Shown here piece after piece: positions 36,278 to 44,469 of a DNA stretch of 64,000 nt. Both the position numbers and the translations under genes were made by a program. This DNA comes from Sporomusaceae bacterium (GTDB lineage Bacteria > Bacillota > Negativicutes > UBA1444). The stretch spans positions 1-64,000 of the forward strand of contig JAHDPL010000024.1 of assembly GCA_018434355.1 (NCBI GenBank), written 5' to 3'. Below the pieces are notes generated by a model. It did no database searches. It was not told the origin of the DNA and saw only the letters and a program-made list of their open reading frames with translations. The stretch's first letter is position 1. The number at the start of each line of letters is the position of its first letter.

Positions 36278-37436
36278 CGACGGTCAGCTGTTTCAAGAAG
36301 AACAACAGGCCCTGCTGACAGCCCAAAGCATTGCGACGGAAGATCGGTATCAGGCGAATGAACTGTTGCCGGCGATGTTGCGTCTTACCGAGCAGTACGA
36401 CAAACTGCTGCGACTGACCCGCAAGATTTTCCGCATCAGCGACAATCAGGGAAAGGTGCTGCATCAGCACCAGACAGAGATGCAAACCCTGCTCGACAAC
36501 GCCAATCAAGGATTCCTTACTTTTGGTCCGGATCTGCGGGTGGGGCGGCAGTTCAGCGCCGAATGCAGCCGGATTTTCCAGCGCAATCCCGCAGGCGTTT
36601 CGATTTTGGAACTGATGGCGCCAAACGGCGACGAAGCAAGGGAACTATGGCGGCAACGCTTTGCCGACGTTTTTGCCGCGACGGGCGAGCAAACCGGGAC
36701 GGCGTTGAAGAGCATCCCTTCGGTGGTGAAAATCGGCGCGCTGGATATCCGGGTCGAGTGCAAATTCATCTTTCATTCGATCCAGGTTGGCGAGCAGCCG
36801 CTGTTGATGATGATGCTGACAGATATCACCGAAATATTGAAAGCCGAACAGGAAATCCGCTATCTCAGTTTTCATGACAAACTGACCGGGCTTTTTAACC
36901 GGCCCTATGTGGAAAAAGCGGCCCAGGAGCTGATCAACCAGGCACGGCTGCCGCTCAGCGTAATCGTGGCCGACATGAACGGATTGAAGATTACCAATGA
37001 CATGTTCGGTCACGAGCAAGGTGATTGCCTGTTGGCGGCGATGGCCGAGGTATTGGTCGCCTCCTGCCGCCGCAGCGATATCGTGGCCCGCTGGGGTGGC
37101 GACGAGTTCCTTGTAGTGTTGCCGGATACCGATGCCGAGCAATGCGGGCAGATTTGCGACCGGATTCTTGCTGCCTGCGCTGCGGCCCCCAAGACGCCGA
37201 TCCAGCTGAGCGCGGCTTTGGGCTCAGCGACAGGCGGGAGCGAGTTGCGTGGACTGTCCGACCTGTTCTCGCAGGCGGAGGACAGGATGTATCAAAATAA
37301 ACTGGAACGCAGCTCTGTAGTGCGTTCCAAATTGGTGGCCGATTTTCTCGGCGACGATCCGCAGCTGACCGAGCGATTTTTCGCCTATCTGGCGCAGCGG
37401 TCGCCGCAAGCTACAGGAAAAGATTCAGGAGTGTGA
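36261..37436 (+). CDS. siaD: SiaD-like diguanylate cyclase
   Basis: 391 aa. Starts at the ATG after GGGAGGAATT, inside the end of siaA; the frame is open much further upstream but there it is only the shadow of siaA. An N-terminal helical region (about 1-75), a PAS-like domain (about 80-200, VLHQHQTEMQTLLDNANQGFL) and a GGDEF domain (about 215-365) with intact WGGDEF. It makes c-di-GMP, presumably switched by SiaC. The C-terminal about 30 residues after the GGDEF domain (LVADFLGDDPQLTERFFAYLAQ) are extra. Confidence 0.9.
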   Translation: MNKTSSDGQLFQEEQQALLTAQSIATEDRYQANELLPAMLRLTEQYDKLLRLTRKIFRISDNQGKVLHQHQTEMQTLLDNANQGFLTFGPDLRVGRQFSAECSRIFQRNPAGVSILELMAPNGDEARELWRQRFADVFAATGEQTGTALKSIPSVVKIGALDIRVECKFIFHSIQVGEQPLLMMMLTDITEILKAEQEIRYLSFHDKLTGLFNRPYVEKAAQELINQARLPLSVIVADMNGLKITNDMFGHEQGDCLLAAMAEVLVASCRRSDIVARWGGDEFLVVLPDTDAEQCGQICDRILAACAAAPKTPIQLSAALGSATGGSELRGLSDLFSQAEDRMYQNKLERSSVVRSKLVADFLGDDPQLTERFFAYLAQRSPQATGKDSGV

Positions 37437-37443
37437 ACCGGAT

Positions 37444-38151
37444 TTGAAAACACGCGGCGTCCTGTTTGATTTATATGGAACCCTGATTATTTACGGTGAC
37501 ATGGAGAAAGCATGGAATTCCTGGTATGAAGTGATTTATGGCGCATTTCGCGACAGTGGGCTTGCGCTTTCTGCCGACGAGTTCCGGCCGTATTGCGAAG
37601 GTTTTTTTGAACGGCCTGAACCAAGCAGCGAAGCGGCGGAACGTACGGTTGTCGAGCGCCGGCTGCAACGACTGGCTAGGGAAGTGCAGGTCCGCGTGCC
37701 GCAGGAGCTGGCGCTGCAGGCGATCGAGCGGTCGATCGACGTGTGGCACGATTATGTGACGATTGATCCGGCGGCGCACGATGTATTGACAGAAATCGGC
37801 AGGACCCGTTCACTCGCGCTGGTGTCAAATTTTGATTACGCGCCCTATGTGCATGACCTGATGGTTCGTTGGCAACTTGAACCACTGTTTGACACGATAT
37901 TGGTTTCGGATGCGGTGGGCGTGAAGAAGCCGCAGGCAGGGATTTTCCAGCAGGCGCTGCAGCGGCTCGACCTGTCGCCGGAACAGGCGATTCATGTCGG
38001 CGATAGTCAGGAAGATGTGGAAGGGGCGCTGGGGGCAGGCATCCGGCCAGTCTGGATCGACCGGGACCGGCGCGGGCGCTGGCGGGCGCCGGCGGATTTG
38101 CCGGTGCGTCGGATTTCCGGCTTGCCAGAACTGCTTGAACTGCTGGACTAG
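37444..38151 (+). CDS. HAD superfamily hydrolase
   Basis: 235 aa. Motif I FDLYGTL (Asp nucleophile, with Tyr in place of the second Asp as in haloacid-dehalogenase-like members), motif II LVSNFDYAP, motif III K in GVKKPQAGIFQ and motif IV VGDSQEDVEGALGAG. A small phosphatase or dehalogenase with a helical cap; substrate unknown. TTG start, with CAGGAG about 14 nt upstream inside the siaD stop region, so probably the last gene of the sia operon, although function need not be related. Confidence 0.86.
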   Translation: MKTRGVLFDLYGTLIIYGDMEKAWNSWYEVIYGAFRDSGLALSADEFRPYCEGFFERPEPSSEAAERTVVERRLQRLAREVQVRVPQELALQAIERSIDVWHDYVTIDPAAHDVLTEIGRTRSLALVSNFDYAPYVHDLMVRWQLEPLFDTILVSDAVGVKKPQAGIFQQALQRLDLSPEQAIHVGDSQEDVEGALGAGIRPVWIDRDRRGRWRAPADLPVRRISGLPELLELLD

Positions 38152-38169
38152 GTATTTATCCTTTCTTAG

Positions 38170-38514
38170 GGAACCATTGAATAATTCCGATTGTTAAGGA
38201 ACCGCTGAATAATTCCGATTGCTGAAGATTGCGGTCTTGATTCGCATCGATTTGTGACTGCAATTTGCCGGACGCGCATAATGCTCCGGTCTTCGCACAG
38301 CCTGTAGATATAATTCTTCTTAACAGGCTGTAGCTCGACATTACTCGACTACGCTGCCAGCGTCGCAAAGCTCCTTGTCAGCAAGTCTCGTATTATCCGT
38401 CGCATCCGGCCTCAAATCAACATCCGTGTTGATTTGACCAGGCAAAACTGCGTCCCTTCATCGGCGAATGCTACGGCCACAATCCAAGGCAATCTTCATT
38501 ATTTCAACGGTTCC
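38170..38514. repeat. Inverted-repeat-bounded noncoding element (MITE-like or structured RNA)
   Basis: The left end has two 28-bp direct copies (38170-38197 and 38198-38225) beginning GGAACCATTGAATAATTCCG and GGAACCGCTGAATAATTCCG. The right end (38490-38514) read in reverse is GGAACCGTTGAAATAATG then AAGATTG, matching the left end, including the inner GAAGATTG after a 10-nt gap. Inside are hairpins: CAAATCAACA-TCCG-TGTTGATTTG (38413-38436) and ACAGCCTGT ... ACAGGCTGT (38297-38331). There is no protein-like reading frame. It could be a non-autonomous mobile element or a structured RNA. This accounts for most of the 520-bp gap before prfC. Confidence 0.68.
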
Positions 38515-38615
38515 TATAATCATAATCATCACTTACAACTATTTTTGCCATGGCGCAATGATGCCATGGCTTTAGTTTTTTCCTACGGGTTTGCTGCAAA
38601 ATGTGCAAATGACCT

Positions 38616-38643
38616 TTGCGAATGGATAAAATACAGGTATACT
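38616..38643 (+). promoter_or_regulatory. Probable sigma-A promoter of prfC
   Basis: TTGCGA, 16-nt spacer, TATACT, 30 bp upstream of the prfC start. Confidence 0.55.
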
Positions 38644-38673
38644 ATATTGGATGTTTCAAAATGGAGGAGAACA

Positions 38674-40281
38674 ATGCAGGATTCAGAGACTCTTGAACAA
38701 ATTAAAAAACGTCGCACCTTTGCGATCATTTCGCACCCGGACGCCGGCAAAACCACATTGACGGAAAAATTGCTGTTGTACGGAGGAGCGATTCGGCTGG
38801 CCGGCACCGTCAAAGGCCGCAAAGCCCAGAAATTCGCCGTGTCGGACTGGATGGAGATCGAGAAGCAACGCGGCATTTCGGTCACGTCCAGCGTCATGCA
38901 GTTTGAGTATGACGGCTGTTGCATCAACATTCTCGACACTCCCGGTCACCAAGACTTCAGCGAAGACACCTACCGGACCCTGATGGCGGCGGACAGCGCG
39001 GTGATGCTGATCGACGCGGCCAAAGGCGTCGAGGAGCAGACCAAGAAGCTGTTTCAGGTCTGCCGGCAGCGCCGCATCCCGGTGTTTACCTTTGTCAACA
39101 AGATCGACCGTTACGGCCGCGACCCGTTCGAGCTGATGGACGAACTGGAAAAAGTGCTGGGCATCCATTCCTGTCCGATGAACTGGCCGGTCGGCCTAAA
39201 CGGCAGTTACAAAGGCGTATACAACCGACAGCAGCAACAGATCGAACTGTTCGAGGCCGATGGGTCGCATGGCAGTGATATCATCAAATCGACGGTCGGC
39301 GATTATCGTGACGAACAGTTTGCCAAACTGCTTGCGCCGGAGGCGTATGAACAGCTTTGCCATGATATCGAACTGCTCGACATGGCCGGCAATTCGTTCG
39401 ATCAGGAACTGGTGCAGAAGGGTGAGCTCAGCCCGATGTTTTTCGGCAGTGCATTGACCAATTTCGGCGTGCGCGCCTTCTTGGAAGAATTCCTTAAACT
39501 GGCGCCGTCCCCCTCGCCGCGCATGGCCAAGGAAGGCATCGTGTTCCCTGAAACGGAAGGTTTCAGCGCGTTTGTGTTCAAGATTCAGGCCAATATGAAC
39601 CCGGCCCACCGCGACAGGCTTGCCTTTGTCCGCATCTGCTCCGGAAAGTTCAGCCGCGGCATGACGGTGACGCACAAGCAGTCCGGCAAGACGATGGCAT
39701 TGACCCAACCGCAGCAGTTCGTCGCCCAGGAACGGACCATCGTCGACGAGGCCTATCCCGGCGATGTGGTCGGTCTGTTCGACCCCGGCATTTTTGCCAT
39801 CGGCGATACGGTGTGCGAAAGCGGCGTCGATGTGACGTTTGAAGATTTTCCCGTGTTTCCGCCGGAACATTTCGCCAAGGTGCAACCAAAAACATCATTG
39901 AAACGCAAGCATTTCATCAAGGGAATCACCCAGCTCGGCCAGGAAGGGGCGATTCAGATCTTCCAGTTGCCGAACGCAGCGGACCAAGGCTACGTCATCG
40001 GCGTGGTCGGCCAGCTGCAGTTTGAAATCTTGTCCTACCGGCTGAAATACGAATACGGCGTCGATGTCGAGATTCAGCAGTTGCCGTATGCGGCGGCCCG
40101 CTGGCTGGTCGAGGACCCGCAAAACAAGCAGCCGCTGAAGTATATGGACGAAAACATGCTGGTCATGGACCGGAACGAGCGACCAGTGGTCCTGTTTGTC
40201 GGCAACTGGCAGATGAACTGGACGATTGAGCAGAACCCGCAGGCCCAATTTCTAGTGGTTCCGCCGCGGGAATGGCTGTAA
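38674..40281 (+). CDS. prfC: Peptide chain release factor 3 (RF3)
   Basis: 535 aa from the ATG after GGAGGA; the frame is open 240 nt further but covers the inverted-repeat element and promoter and is not protein-like. GTPase motifs SHPDAGKTTLTEKLL, QRGISVTSS, DTPGHQDF and NKIDRYGRDP, then RF3-specific C-terminal sequence (FVGNWQMNWTIEQNP). RF3 recycles RF1/RF2 after termination. It is monocistronic: a separate promoter precedes the next gene. Confidence 0.96.
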   Translation: MQDSETLEQIKKRRTFAIISHPDAGKTTLTEKLLLYGGAIRLAGTVKGRKAQKFAVSDWMEIEKQRGISVTSSVMQFEYDGCCINILDTPGHQDFSEDTYRTLMAADSAVMLIDAAKGVEEQTKKLFQVCRQRRIPVFTFVNKIDRYGRDPFELMDELEKVLGIHSCPMNWPVGLNGSYKGVYNRQQQQIELFEADGSHGSDIIKSTVGDYRDEQFAKLLAPEAYEQLCHDIELLDMAGNSFDQELVQKGELSPMFFGSALTNFGVRAFLEEFLKLAPSPSPRMAKEGIVFPETEGFSAFVFKIQANMNPAHRDRLAFVRICSGKFSRGMTVTHKQSGKTMALTQPQQFVAQERTIVDEAYPGDVVGLFDPGIFAIGDTVCESGVDVTFEDFPVFPPEHFAKVQPKTSLKRKHFIKGITQLGQEGAIQIFQLPNAADQGYVIGVVGQLQFEILSYRLKYEYGVDVEIQQLPYAAARWLVEDPQNKQPLKYMDENMLVMDRNERPVVLFVGNWQMNWTIEQNPQAQFLVVPPREWL

Positions 40282-40285
40282 ATGC

Positions 40286-40315
40286 TTGTCAATGGTCCGC
40301 TATCAATGGTATAAT
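40286..40315 (+). promoter_or_regulatory. Promoter of the ACT-hom-thrB operon
   Basis: TTGTCA, 18-nt spacer, TATAAT, 57 bp before the ACT-protein start. Confidence 0.6.
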
Positions 40316-40371
40316 GTCTTTTATAAGTGGATAAATTGCTATTGAAAAATACGTGGGGCAGGAGTGACGAC

Positions 40372-40818
40372 ATGACAGAAAAGAATTCCAACTATTATCT
40401 GGTGCGCGAAGAAATCCTCCCGGAAGCGATCAAGAAGACAATCAAGGTCAAAGAGCTGCTAAAAAAAGGCGAAGTCCGCACCATCAACGAGGCGGTCGAA
40501 AAACTGAACCTGAGCCGCAGCGCCTATTACAAGTACAAGGATTATGTATTTCCGTTCTATGAAGCCAGCAAGGAAAAAATCGTCACGCTGGCATTGCTGT
40601 TGGAGCATCGCTCCGGCGTACTGTCCAAGGTATTGAATGTGCTGGCGGCGGAAGGCGGCAGTGTGCTAACGATCAATCAGGGAATTCCATTGCAGGGAGT
40701 CGCCAATGCGACGTTGTCGCTGGAAACGGTGGAACTGGTCATCGATCTGGAGGCGTTGCTGGACAAAGTGCGTGTGATCGAAGGCGTGAAGCGGCTGGAA
40801 GTGCTCGGTCAGGCCTAA
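40372..40818 (+). CDS. ACT domain protein (UPF0735/PheB family)
   Basis: 148 aa. N-terminal helix-turn-helix-like region (KTIKVKELLKKGEVRTINEAVEKLNLSRSAYYKYKDYVFPF, about residues 20-60) and a C-terminal ACT domain (about 70-145, LALLLEHRSGVLSKVLNVLAAEGGSVLTINQ). The family regularly sits upstream of hom-thrB in Firmicutes. The ACT domain probably senses an amino acid, perhaps threonine; the DNA-binding role is inferred. ATG after GCAGGAG. Confidence 0.88.
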   Translation: MTEKNSNYYLVREEILPEAIKKTIKVKELLKKGEVRTINEAVEKLNLSRSAYYKYKDYVFPFYEASKEKIVTLALLLEHRSGVLSKVLNVLAAEGGSVLTINQGIPLQGVANATLSLETVELVIDLEALLDKVRVIEGVKRLEVLGQA

Positions 40819-40833
40819 GGAAAGAAGGGGCTA

Positions 40834-42132
40834 ATGATGGACAATACAATACAGATCGGTCTGCTCGGGTTCGGCACGGTTGGCGGCGGCGTGGCGCAGA
40901 TTTTCCAATCCAATGCCGCGATGATGGCGCGCAAGATCGGTGCCGATTTGCATATCAAGAAGATTCTGGTGCGGGATCTGAAAAAGCCGCGGGCTGTTCA
41001 ATGCGACGCGCAGCTGACGACCGACCCGGCGGAGATTCTCAACGATCCGGATATTCAGATTGTGGTCGAACTGTTGGGCGGCGAAGAACCGGCGCACAGC
41101 CTGATGTTGGCTGCGCTGCAAAACGGCAAGCATGTGGTGACCGCCAACAAAGACGTGATCGCCCGGCATGGACGGGAACTGTTTGCGGCGGCTGAGCAGC
41201 ATGGTGTAAACCTATTATTTGAGGCGAGCGTCGGTGGCGGCATCCCGATCATCCGCCCTCTGAAACGCTGTCTGGCAGCCAACCGCGTCACCGAAGTGAT
41301 GGGGATTGTCAACGGCACGACCAATTATATGCTGGACAAGATGACCACCGATGGCGTCGATTTTGCCACCGTGCTGGCCGAAGCCCAGGCCAAAGGGTTT
41401 GCCGAAGCCGATCCCACCGCCGATGTCGGTGGCTGGGACGCGGCCCGCAAGATTGCCATCCTGGCCTCGATCGCCTTTGGCACGCGGGTTTCGCTGGAGG
41501 ATGTCTCGGTGGAAGGCATCACCCGGATCGAACCGGAAGATATCGACTACGGGCGTGAGTTGGACTATGTCGTCAAATTGCTGGCGATTGCCCAGGAGAA
41601 TGAGAAAGGCGTCAACGCCCGGGTGCATCCTGCCTTCATCCACAAATCGCATCCGCTGGCTGCGGTGCGCGATGTGTTCAACGCGATTTTTGTCCGCGGC
41701 GACGCGGTGGGCGATGCGATGTTCTATGGCCGAGGCGCCGGCGCTATGCCGACGGCGAGCGCGGTCTGCGCGGATGTGATGGAAGCGGCGCGGGAGATAT
41801 GCTTTCACTCCAGCAGCCATATCCTGTGCACCTGTTTTGAGGAAAAGCGGATCTTCAGCATCGCGGAAACCGAGTCGCCCTATTATATCCGCCTGTTGGC
41901 CGAGGACCGTCCCGGCGTCATGGCGGCGATCGCCGGCGCGTTCGGTTCGCAGCAGGTCAGCCTGAACTCGGTCATTCAAAAGCGGCGGGTCGGCAACCGG
42001 GCCGAAATCGTGCTGATTACCTACAAAGTCAATGATGCGGACCTGCAACTGGCGGTACAGACGCTGGCCGGCCTGTCGGTGGTCAACAAAGTTTCGACGG
42101 TGATCCGGGTGGTCGGCGACGATGCGGAATAA
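40834..42132 (+). CDS. hom: Homoserine dehydrogenase
   Basis: 432 aa. NAD(P)-binding GLLGFGTVGGGV (about residues 8-19), VTANKDVIARHG, the catalytic GGGIPIIRPLK and NGTTNYMLDKM, AKGFAEADPTADVGGWDAARK, and a C-terminal ACT domain (about 350-430, LLAEDRPGVMAAIAGAFG) for threonine feedback. It reduces aspartate semialdehyde to homoserine. ATGATG start after AAGAAGGGG; the second Met is equally possible. thrB overlaps its end by 11 nt. Confidence 0.96.
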   Translation: MMDNTIQIGLLGFGTVGGGVAQIFQSNAAMMARKIGADLHIKKILVRDLKKPRAVQCDAQLTTDPAEILNDPDIQIVVELLGGEEPAHSLMLAALQNGKHVVTANKDVIARHGRELFAAAEQHGVNLLFEASVGGGIPIIRPLKRCLAANRVTEVMGIVNGTTNYMLDKMTTDGVDFATVLAEAQAKGFAEADPTADVGGWDAARKIAILASIAFGTRVSLEDVSVEGITRIEPEDIDYGRELDYVVKLLAIAQENEKGVNARVHPAFIHKSHPLAAVRDVFNAIFVRGDAVGDAMFYGRGAGAMPTASAVCADVMEAAREICFHSSSHILCTCFEEKRIFSIAETESPYYIRLLAEDRPGVMAAIAGAFGSQQVSLNSVIQKRRVGNRAEIVLITYKVNDADLQLAVQTLAGLSVVNKVSTVIRVVGDDAE

Positions 42133-43045
42133 CAAGCAGGTACGGGTCAGGATCCCCGCGACGACCGCGAACTGTGGTCCCGGTTTCGATACGCTGGGCA
42201 TCGCCTGTACCCTATATAATGAAGTCGCACTGGAACTGACCGGGCCGGCCGGGCAGGTCGAAATCGGCGTGAGCGGCGAAGGGGCGGAGACCTTGCCGAC
42301 CAATTCACGCAACCTGGTGCTGCGGGCGGTGCGGACCGTCTTGGACAAAGTGGGCGAAACCCAGACCGGTATTCGGCTGTCGCTCGTTAATGCGATACCG
42401 TTGTCACGCGGCCTGGGCAGTAGTTCGGCGGCGATTGTCGGCGGGCTGACGGCAGCCAACGCGATTGTCGGCAACCGGTTCAATCAGGCCGAGATCCTTG
42501 ACATGGCGACAGAGATGGAAGGCCATCCCGACAATGTGGCTCCGGCGTTGTATGGCGGGTTCACGATTTCCGTGATGACGGGAGGGCAAGTTACCTGTCT
42601 GCGACTGCCATTGCCGCAACAACTGAAGCTGGTGGTCTGTATCCCGGAATTCCGACTGTCGACCCACAAGGCGCGTCAGGCGATCCCGACAATGGTGCCG
42701 CACAAGGATGCGGTGTACAATGTCAGCCGGGCAGCATTGTTGGTCGGGGCGCTGACCAGCGGGAACCTGGATTGCCTAGGCGAGGCGCTGAACGATAAAT
42801 TGCACCAACCGTACCGGTCCTCATTGATTCCCGGCATGCCGGAGATATTTGCCGCAGGCAGGGCAGCAGGTGCAATGGGCGTGGCAATTAGTGGCGCCGG
42901 CCCGTCGTTGATGGCGTATACGGCAGAGCGGCCGCAAGCGGTTGGCGAGGCGATGGTCGCCGCGTTTGCCGCCAAACAGATTGTTTCCAGGTATTTGTGC
43001 CTGGATGTCGACTATGAAGGCGCAAAGGTCGTGGAATCAGCTTGA
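42122..43045 (+). CDS. thrB: Homoserine kinase
   Basis: 307 aa GHMP kinase: RIPATTANCGPGFDTLGIA at the N-terminus, ATP-binding PLSRGLGSSSAAIVGG (about residues 90-105) and the C-terminal GVAISGAGPSLMAY. It phosphorylates homoserine in threonine synthesis. Overlaps hom by 11 nt. thrC (threonine synthase) is not adjacent. The tRNA-Pro promoter overlaps its stop codon. Confidence 0.95.
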   Translation: MRNNKQVRVRIPATTANCGPGFDTLGIACTLYNEVALELTGPAGQVEIGVSGEGAETLPTNSRNLVLRAVRTVLDKVGETQTGIRLSLVNAIPLSRGLGSSSAAIVGGLTAANAIVGNRFNQAEILDMATEMEGHPDNVAPALYGGFTISVMTGGQVTCLRLPLPQQLKLVVCIPEFRLSTHKARQAIPTMVPHKDAVYNVSRAALLVGALTSGNLDCLGEALNDKLHQPYRSSLIPGMPEIFAAGRAAGAMGVAISGAGPSLMAYTAERPQAVGEAMVAAFAAKQIVSRYLCLDVDYEGAKVVESA

Positions 43046-43070
43046 CTTCGGTCCCGAAAATGGGTACAAT
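43042..43070 (+). promoter_or_regulatory. Promoter of tRNA-Pro
   Basis: TTGACT, 17-nt spacer, TACAAT, 14 bp before the mature 5' end; overlaps the thrB stop. Confidence 0.75.
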
Positions 43071-43083
43071 GGTATTCGTTAGT

Positions 43084-43161
43084 CGGGGCGTAGCTCAGTT
43101 TGGCTAGAGCGCTACCTTGGGGTGGTAGAGGCCGCACGTTCGAGTCGTGTCGCTCCGACCA
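43084..43161 (+). tRNA. tRNA-Pro (anticodon GGG)
   Basis: 78 nt with encoded CCA. Acceptor stem CGGGGCG / CGCTCCG with one G-U pair (the C1-G72 pair typical of bacterial tRNA-Pro), D-arm GCTC...GAGC, anticodon stem CTACC/GGTAG with loop TTGGGGT giving GGG, and T-loop TTCGAGT. It reads CCC/CCU proline codons. Confidence 0.93.
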
Positions 43162-43167
43162 GTATTT

Positions 43168-43201
43168 AAAAGGGTTCTGAGATTTGTCTCAGAACCCTTT
43201 T
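43168..43201 (+). terminator. Terminator after tRNA-Pro
   Basis: Perfect 15-bp stem AAAAGGGTTCTGAGA / TCTCAGAACCCTTTT with a TTTG loop. A-rich on one flank and T-rich on the other, so it can also stop transcription of the converging EamA gene. Confidence 0.92.
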
Positions 43202-43259
43202 CCTTTTGCTGAATACCTTACTGCGTTTCGTTATCTGGCGAGTCAGTGCGAAGCGTCGG

Positions 43260-43682
43260 TCAATACCTGAGCAGAACAATACCTGCCGAGATCAAAACAG
43301 CGGCCAGAATTTTGGCTGCGGAAATCTGTTCGCCTAATACGGCAACTGCCAGCAGTATCGATACAAACGGAAATGCAGCGACAATCGGCGCAACCAGACT
43401 TACTTCACCGAGTTTTAGCGCATGGTAATATGCCAATTGACCCAGCAGCGCTGCGCAAATTCCTTCTAGCGCCAAGAAGGACGCTTCACGCAAAGGAACT
43501 TGTAGCAGCAGTTTCCATTGCCCGGTTCCTACTGTGACGCCCAACAGAATCGTGCTGATGACAAGACTACGAATCGTCAACGCGGCGAGAGGAGGGGCGC
43601 TAGCTAGACCTAGTTTGCCGAAAATCGGCGCTAGCCCCCAAAACAACATCGCTAGAGCCGCCATAAAATATGGATTGGACAT
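43260..43682 (-). CDS. Half-size EamA-family (DMT) transporter
   Basis: 140 aa with four to five predicted hydrophobic helices: PYFMAALAMLFWGLAPIFGKLG, LAALTIRSLVISTILLGVTVG, FLALEGICAALLGQLAYYHAL, LVAPIVAAFPFVSILLAVAVLGE and AAKILAAVLISAGIVLLRY. This is one EamA repeat rather than the usual two, so it must act as a dimer, like small four-helix exporters. Substrate unknown. AGGAGG upstream of the ATG. It is last in a minus-strand operon with the TauE-like and nicotinamidase genes. Confidence 0.87.
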   Translation of the reverse strand: MSNPYFMAALAMLFWGLAPIFGKLGLASAPPLAALTIRSLVISTILLGVTVGTGQWKLLLQVPLREASFLALEGICAALLGQLAYYHALKLGEVSLVAPIVAAFPFVSILLAVAVLGEQISAAKILAAVLISAGIVLLRY

Positions 43683-43712
43683 TGCATTTCCTCCTAGAAT
43701 TCGTTGCCTATT

Positions 43713-44450
43713 CTATATCAGTCCCAGCAGCATCAAAACACCCAACAGCAAAACCGCGACTAGAATTATCCGCTTGAAAAGCTCGGAAGATACCTGCGGT
43801 AAAATGCGACTGCCAATCAATGTTCCGGCAATTGATGCCAGGATGACAAGCGCGAGCAACAGCAAATTATCCGTCAGATATTGGTAGTTGGCATAGGTAT
43901 ACACCGGGATACGGGTAAGGTCAATGACGACTGCAATCAGCGCGGCGGAAACAATCAGTTCCTGTTTTTCCAGCTTGTAGTTCAGTAGATACAATGATCG
44001 GATCGCACCTTGATTGCCGATCAGGCCGCCGACCAAACCAGACAGAAACCCGCCGATAACATCGATGATCGCTGGCAATTTCCAGTTGATTGCGCCAGGG
44101 CGCAGCGACAGGAGGGCAAACAGGGCCAAAAATAAACCGACACCGTTCTTCAGCCAGCCGCTGTCGACGGTTAGCTGGGCGAATGAGCCGACAAAGGCGC
44201 CAACAATACTGACGATGCCAAAACGGCGAAGGATTTCCCAACGCATAAACCGGTGGTATAAGGCGATGCGGGACAGATTGTTGAAAAGGTGGACGATTGC
44301 AGCCAAAAAGATCGCGACTTTTATGTCAAAAAACAGCGCCATAACCGGCATCATGATCGTACCGACACCAAAACCAGTGAATAGTGTAATAACAGATGTG
44401 CATAAAGCGAGCGAAACGAGAATGAGGATTTGCACAATAGTGGCATCCAT
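43713..44450 (-). CDS. TauE/SafE-family sulfite/anion exporter
   Basis: 245 aa, about eight hydrophobic segments. The family pattern shows as LFTGFGVGTIMMPVMALFFDIKVAIFLAAIVHLFNN near the N-terminus and GFLSGLVGGLIGNQGAIRSLYLLNY in the second half. Members export sulfite, sulfoacetate or related anions; the substrate here is unknown. AGGAGG precedes the ATG. 20 bp downstream of the nicotinamidase fusion gene and 30 bp from the EamA gene. Confidence 0.88.
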   Translation of the reverse strand: MDATIVQILILVSLALCTSVITLFTGFGVGTIMMPVMALFFDIKVAIFLAAIVHLFNNLSRIALYHRFMRWEILRRFGIVSIVGAFVGSFAQLTVDSGWLKNGVGLFLALFALLSLRPGAINWKLPAIIDVIGGFLSGLVGGLIGNQGAIRSLYLLNYKLEKQELIVSAALIAVVIDLTRIPVYTYANYQYLTDNLLLLALVILASIAGTLIGSRILPQVSSELFKRIILVAVLLLGVLMLLGLI

Positions 44451-44469
44451 CGGGAACCTCCTCGCCGAG

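Noticed and set aside
38434-38673. N-terminal extension of prfC by 80 codons
   Set aside because: The extension covers the inverted-repeat element and the promoter; RF3 normally starts near MQDSETLEQIKKRRTFA, which has a good ribosome site.
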